From Antedon mediterranea (taxonomy: Eukaryota; Echinodermata; Crinoidea; Comatulida; Antedonidae), in assembly GCF_964355755.1 (NCBI RefSeq), contig NC_092674.1, positions 7,135,001 through 7,199,000 of the forward strand: a stretch of 64,000 nucleotides of DNA. The letters are read 5' to 3'. Every line of letters begins with the position of its first letter. Within the stretch, counting starts at the first letter, position 1. The notes beneath the pieces were generated by a model, which saw only the letters and a program-made list of their open reading frames with translations, made no database searches and had not been told where the DNA came from. Below are positions 58,670-64,000 of this stretch, in pieces. The position numbers and the translations under genes were made by a program.

Positions 58670-60300
58670 AGTAGTAAAAATATTCCAAATACTTTCGGTC
58701 TTGAGTTGGAATTTATAAATGGTTTTGCTAAGCAGTGCTTAAGTAAAAATTGAAATTTTTATTTATGACTAACTTTGAACAGAGTTAAGAAGGTTTTGAC
58801 TAATTTTCGATAAGTTTTATGCAATACAATTGTTGAATGCTGTGTTATACTTATACTTGCATTAAAATGGCATTGCAGGTAACCATTGAGTGGGTACAAT
58901 TAAGCATATACTGTACTCTTAAACTAAATGGCATTGGGCTATGTGTGAAAGATCATTGTAACATGACATTGTATTTAATCTACCCTGGCACTTTAAAGCA
59001 ATGCAAAGGCATTGTTCCATTTGTCATTGAATTGGTTTGCCAAGTATGGTTTTATGACAACTACTGTATATTGTTTGAGCATGGATCTATAATGTAGGTC
59101 TATGGTTTGATCATTGCAATTCATTTCTTTTCAGTTATTATCACAATGTTAGGTCCAAGACCAATATCAATATCAGCAAGGTATCATTTTCTCTAGACTT
59201 ACTAAAACCTGTATTGTCTGGCTATAGTGTACTGTATTATGTATTCATTTGATATATTGTGCAGGTATACTGTATATGTTATGTTATACTTACTACCAAC
59301 ATGTATTAATTACAAATACTGTACTTACCTGCAGACAGTATGCTAGTCAATTTTGCCAATAGTTAATTGTTATGAAGTTATATGCAAATAAAAACCCTGT
59401 AAAAAAATCATTCCAACATCCAAATCAAAGCATGGTGATATGCCCTTGTCACTAACTAGGGTTCGAACAAATTACAGTTGAGTCTCTGCCTTACTCAGGA
59501 TTCAGGCGCCTCTAATTTTAGTAAAATGGAAACAGGTAGGCATAAAAAAAACCAATGACTAAATTGACAAAAATTAAAGGGTCATAATTTCTCTTTACAA
59601 ATAATGTCCTAAGTACTCAGATAAGAAGGCTTGTTAACAAAATTACTAGGGTTGGATTCGAACTGATGATCTCTAGATCACCACAACCTGGAATCATAAA
59701 AACACAGGGGCTCACATGTTGACACACAGGGCTCACATGTTGAAGCCCTGGTGTGTGAGAAAGGCTTACTAGACCAATGAGCTCAAACAAACAGCTGTTG
59801 AAATTCTTGTTTACCCTTTTAAAACGACATTCTACAGATACTTTTTACTTCGACAACAAGTACCGGTACTGTAGATAAACACAGTATCCCCTTAAATAGA
59901 TCCTTTTATTTGTTTTCCATAGCGACCGGAACTGATTTGACCTTTAAAAATGTCTATAATTGTGTCTAGGCTTTTGTTATTTCACCCACCTGATGAATCA
60001 GAATAGCTAATTCAATGTGGTGATGCTTTAGTTGATGTGGAATAGATTAAAGCCAGAGCCGACAATGGTCTACTGTGTAGGTTTTAACAAATTAAACAAG
60101 TTCTGTCAAAGTCATTGTAAGCTGTGGGCTGTTAATCAACCTTTTGACATTTTGACTATTCAAAATTACTGATTGTTACTGTTAGTTACATTTGTTATGG
60201 TCGTAGAACAAATAAATCCAGCATAAAAATATTATGATTATAATTTTGTTGGTTATATATAGACCAGTTTATTTCTGATTTTTAAACAGCAGAATTCTAA
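58670..60300. other. No recognisable gene
   Basis: AT-rich sequence. A short acceptor/donor-bounded segment near 59135-59180 was considered as an exon but has no supporting similarity. Confidence 0.4.
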
Positions 60301-60815
60301 TTAAGGGGACCCAAGTCTTTGTTAATAAAGATGTTCTCTGAATAGGGATGGGTAGTAGTATAAAATATATATTGACCATCAATCCTTTTGTGGAAAAATG
60401 TCCCCTTAATAGAAGTGTCCCCTGAATAGGGATTTCTCAGGTATAGTGATTTCCCCTGAATAACGATGACATCGTCGATGTCCCATGAATAGGTATGTCC
60501 CCTGAATAGGTTTTTCCGCTAAATAGGGATATCCCCTAAATAGGGATGTCTCCAGAATATGGATGTCCCCTGAATAGGAGTGTCCCCTGAATAGGGATGT
60601 CACCTGAATATGTACTGTATGTCCTATGAATAGGGGTTTCCCATGAATTAGGATATCCTATGAATAGGTATGTCCCCTGAATAGGGTTGTCGCATGAATA
60701 GGGATGTCCCATAGGGGTATCCTCTGAATAGCGATGTCCCATGAATAGGGATTTCCCAAGAATGAGGAGTGTCCCCAGAATCAGGGTGTGTCCTCTGAAT
60801 CAGGTATCACCAAAG
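60300..60815. repeat. Degenerate 16-19-bp minisatellite (TGTCCCCTGAATAGGGA)
   Basis: Many imperfect units such as GATGTCCCCTGAATAGG. The motif is that of the CAGTAGAACC-family interior, so this is probably an expanded interior. Confidence 0.85.
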
Positions 60816-61059
60816 GGTGGTTCTATAACGTATTCTAGTAGCACAGCTTTGTTTTCCATTAGCAACTAGCTACTTCATTTGTGAAAACTTTTTCTCGCTA
60901 AGAAAGTAATTGACACACTGGTATTAATGTTCTACTAGGCAAGAATTGAACATTTTTTAGAACAGGGGGTGGTCTCTGCTAAGACCTAATGGAAACAAGG
61001 TCAGGTTAACATGAAATCCATACATGATGTGATGTTAGGCCAGCTGATGTTAAACAATA

Positions 61060-61995
61060 CCGTATTTTCCGGAGTATAGGTCGAGACTTTGTGGGAAAAT
61101 TTTAATTGCAAAATCGGGGGGTCGACTTATACTCCGACCATGCGATTTTTGAAAAAAATCAAGCCGAAAAAATTCGTTCAAAAGCCGTCAGCTGTCAAGG
61201 CCTAGCAAGGTCAGTGGCCTATCATCAATCACTCACAGGAGTTTTCAATTTAATAATACCTACATTGTACAAAATAATACAACTCCAACAAGTACTGGTA
61301 CAAGTACTATTAATATATAACAAAGATTAATTTTGATGTTTATATTACGCTTTTATTAAAATAATTAAGAATAAATAGTTTTCGTTTGTGTTTCATATGC
61401 TTCGTATTCACTCGCGAAAACATCGTAACACACACCACAAAACGAACTACACGATGTTGGAATGTCCATGCAGCATGTTTGTTATTGCGCGATATTTTCA
61501 TCTATACACATGCGCAGTTTGTTTGTTTGTTCGTAATTACAATTACTGCGCATGTCTATTCATAAAATAAATTCTCCTCAGTCCGGCGCGTGTACATTTA
61601 CAGATAACGCGATTTACAACTACTCGCCTGTACAATTAATAAGCCTCCTAACGAAAAACTCGTTTTAATTTATTCGAGTGACGCGAAAAAACATCGCTGA
61701 TGGCAAGTACTGTAACGCTACATCGCTGTCATTTATTATAGGCTGGCGAAGACGGCGGCGAAGCCGTTGTGATTACGTCCGTCCGATATTGATTAGGCCT
61801 ACACTTTAATAATTGTATAAACAAACAACCACATTTCATACATTTCTAGCCTTCTTTGAACTTTAAAGTAAGTTGTGTTATTAGCCGATTTTGGGGGTCG
61901 ACTTATATTCAGGTCATACCAAAATCAACGATATTCTAGGTCAAAGTTGGGGGTCGACTTATACTTGGGGTCGACCTATACTCCGGAAAATACGG
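61060..61995. mobile_element. TA-flanked TIR element, CCGTATTTTCCGGAGTATAG ends
   Basis: TIRs CCGTATTTTCCGGAGTATAG GTCGA on both sides, TA duplicated (61058-61059, 61996-61997). Further GGGGGTCGACTTATA motifs face each other inside. Interior ORFs are short and resemble nothing I know. Confidence 0.85.
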
Positions 61996-63264
61996 TAGTT
62001 GTCTTGTATGTTTATACTGTATGTTATTTTTTCCGTTTACTTTAATACATTACACAAATGGAAAGTAAAGATTTGAAGCATACAAATGTAGATTATTCTA
62101 AAAAGACGTTCATTATCTGGCATTAGGTTGGCATATTTTTGGTGTTTTTTGGTGTATATATATTATTTGTACTTAAACACTTTGTTTAAAACTGACTAAT
62201 GTTCCTCCTTCGGGACATCCCTATTCAGAGGATATCTCTATAATAAGGAGATCACTTTTCTGGGAAATGAATGAAGGGTGATATGTTAACTCTATTGAGG
62301 CATAATAGTATACCCCGTGAGGTGTTCAAAACGGTACTGGGTATGATCAACTAGCATTCGTGTTCCCACCTAATCATCCATTCATAGAAGTACTGATGAA
62401 TAATTCAATCTGTGGCAACAATAGAATGGACCAGAGACCTGACTATCTTCGACTTTTAAATAGAAAGTTTGACAAATTTGTTGGGATAGAAATGTATGTT
62501 GTGTTCCCTCATATTAGTTCAACTGATACTTGGTGCATGCAGCATCTGATTCCTTTTTAGCTTAAAATTTACATCATAGCAAAGCTAGTCTTGTATTACA
62601 CAAACAAATACTATTGATTATTATTAATAATGATTTTTATTAATCGATGATACATCACTTGTAATCACTTTAAATCTAAATAAATAAGATAGAATGTTCG
62701 AGTCACTTTGTGATCGCTCCAAGCAGGGAGTTGTTGCATATTGATGTTCAATGGGCATTCCAGACACAGCATGTTCCACTGTGATGGCAGCATTTGACAC
62801 CAGGTTGTATAGCATATTAGGCTTTACCTGTCGGCTCAAGCTGTGTCACCTATATGGCCTACCATGCTCTATCAAAATCTAAGGCCAGTCATTGAAATAG
62901 ATTTCAGAGGGAACAGGTGGGTTGTGGTGGTGAAAGGATGCAAAGGAACAATATACACTTTCTTGGAAATTTATGAATAGTGGATTTTTAGTGAAAGATT
63001 GTTAATATTTTTAGGCTGCTTCTCATTTTAACTATTTTAGTGTCATCTGTAATATCGCAATACTTTGTGTGCTCCAAAGAATCTTTGGTTTAGAAATAAA
63101 ATACTGTCTGGAATCAAAGGGGTGAGAAAGGGTGATTTTTTCCTCTAGTTTTTTTGTATTCAACCTATCCTGCTCCAACATGTTCAATTCACAGTGTATT
63201 TAAATATATAGATAACCTGTATTGGTTCACAACTTTAAACACTTGATTTAATTAAATATTCGCC

Positions 63265-64000
63265 GTGGCTAAAGATACGGTACCGTATTCTAACTTCTGT
63301 TTACTAAAGGTACGGTAAAATTGCATTACGTCATAACCAGCCAATACCTGGTACGTGTGTGACGTCATCGTATAAGGACTTTGGATTTTTTTCATATCGC
63401 GAAAACAGTGATCAACCGCATTTTCTTTATGCTTCATTTATCGCTATTATCGCCGTCGTGTGTGCCAAAAACTAAATGTAGCCTACGTCTGTTATTATTA
63501 TTGAAAAGCCAAAACATGTTGATTTTAATTCTAGAATACAGAAAACCGTTTCAAAAGAGGCCTACGATAGGCCTACTTACTACGTACTATAACCTCATTA
63601 TATGAGTTTGTTTGTGTAGGGAAAGCGATGCCAGGCTGGGGCCAGCTGCATGTGTGCACTGATTTCTGTGACTCAGCCCTGGGGCTACTGTCTAAATCAT
63701 AGTATTTGAGGGCCCCTTTATTGTCCGCATTTGCTTGTTGTTTATGGTCACCATTGTAAACAAAGTTTAATAAAAAATATAGGCCTAAAGGCCATTTGGA
63801 ATAAAAATAAAACCCTCATCGGCGCCGCCGACAGGAATTCTCTACATACAACAGACGCGATAATATGAAAAAAAATCCAAAGTCCTTATACGATGACGTC
63901 TTGCACGTACCAGAACCCCATTGGCTGATTATGACGTAATGCAATTTTACCGTACCTTTAGTAAACAGAAGTTAGAATACGGTACCGTATCTTTAGCCAC
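63265..64000. mobile_element. Element with about 140-bp TIRs reaching the window end
   Basis: Left arm starts GTGGCTAAAGATACGGTACC and runs to about 63405. The window's last 140 bases are its reverse complement, ending GGTACCGTATCTTTAGCCAC. Shared blocks include AATTGCATTACGTCATAA and ATCCAAAGTCC. No transposase ORF. The target duplication cannot be seen because the window ends here. Confidence 0.8.

Noticed and set aside
59135-59180. Possible small exon between TTTTCAG and GTATCA
   Set aside because: Only 46 nt, no neighbouring exon in phase, no similarity; many such chance pairs exist in AT-rich DNA.

Overview
This is 64 kb of AT-rich, intron-rich, transposon-laden animal nuclear DNA. The two protein-coding genes I recognise have introns, polypyrimidine/AG acceptors and GTAAGT-like donors. 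The protein similarities, the presence of vault RNA genes and the very frequent AGGCCTA motif suggest a marine invertebrate deuterostome. An echinoderm is my best guess; the exact lineage is inference.

Layout. (1) 129-28884, plus strand: the 3' part of an MGAT4A/B-type N-glycan GlcNAc-transferase IV gene. I see twelve constitutive exons plus one candidate 54-nt cassette exon; the 5' exons lie off the left edge. Its introns are full of MITEs, minisatellites and tRNA-derived SINEs. (2) 32821-36368, minus strand: a complete six-coding-exon RNF14 (ARA54) RWD + RING-IBR-RING E3 ligase, convergent with MGAT4. Its promoter region near 37.0 kb carries a CRE. (3) 37253-41920: a non-LTR retrotransposon on the minus strand, decayed but with a 16-bp target-site duplication. 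It is itself interrupted by an 822-bp element that encodes a Myb/SANT-like DNA-binding domain and is studded with ATACCGTAT-type palindromes. A second 825-bp copy sits at 1703-2527. (4) 42.4-43.7 kb: three tandem vault RNA genes with PSE-, TATA- and CRE-like upstream elements, followed by a second LINE remnant and a tRNA-Gln(CTG) gene on the minus strand. (5) 45-64 kb: no confidently identified protein gene. There is one small membrane-peptide ORF at 45027-45158, and several terminal-inverted-repeat elements, MITEs, minisatellites and a recent 210-bp duplication.

How the parts relate. MGAT4 acts in the Golgi on N-glycan branching and RNF14 is a cytosolic/nuclear ubiquitin ligase; the sequence shows no functional link beyond adjacency. 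The strongest non-coding finding is the vault RNA cluster. Its CRE-containing upstream module occurs in inverted orientation at the RNF14 promoter, 5.3 kb away on the other side of the LINE. The best candidate for an undescribed mobile system is the Myb/SANT-only element with palindrome arrays, seen in two copies with 3-bp TSDs and a shared frameshift.
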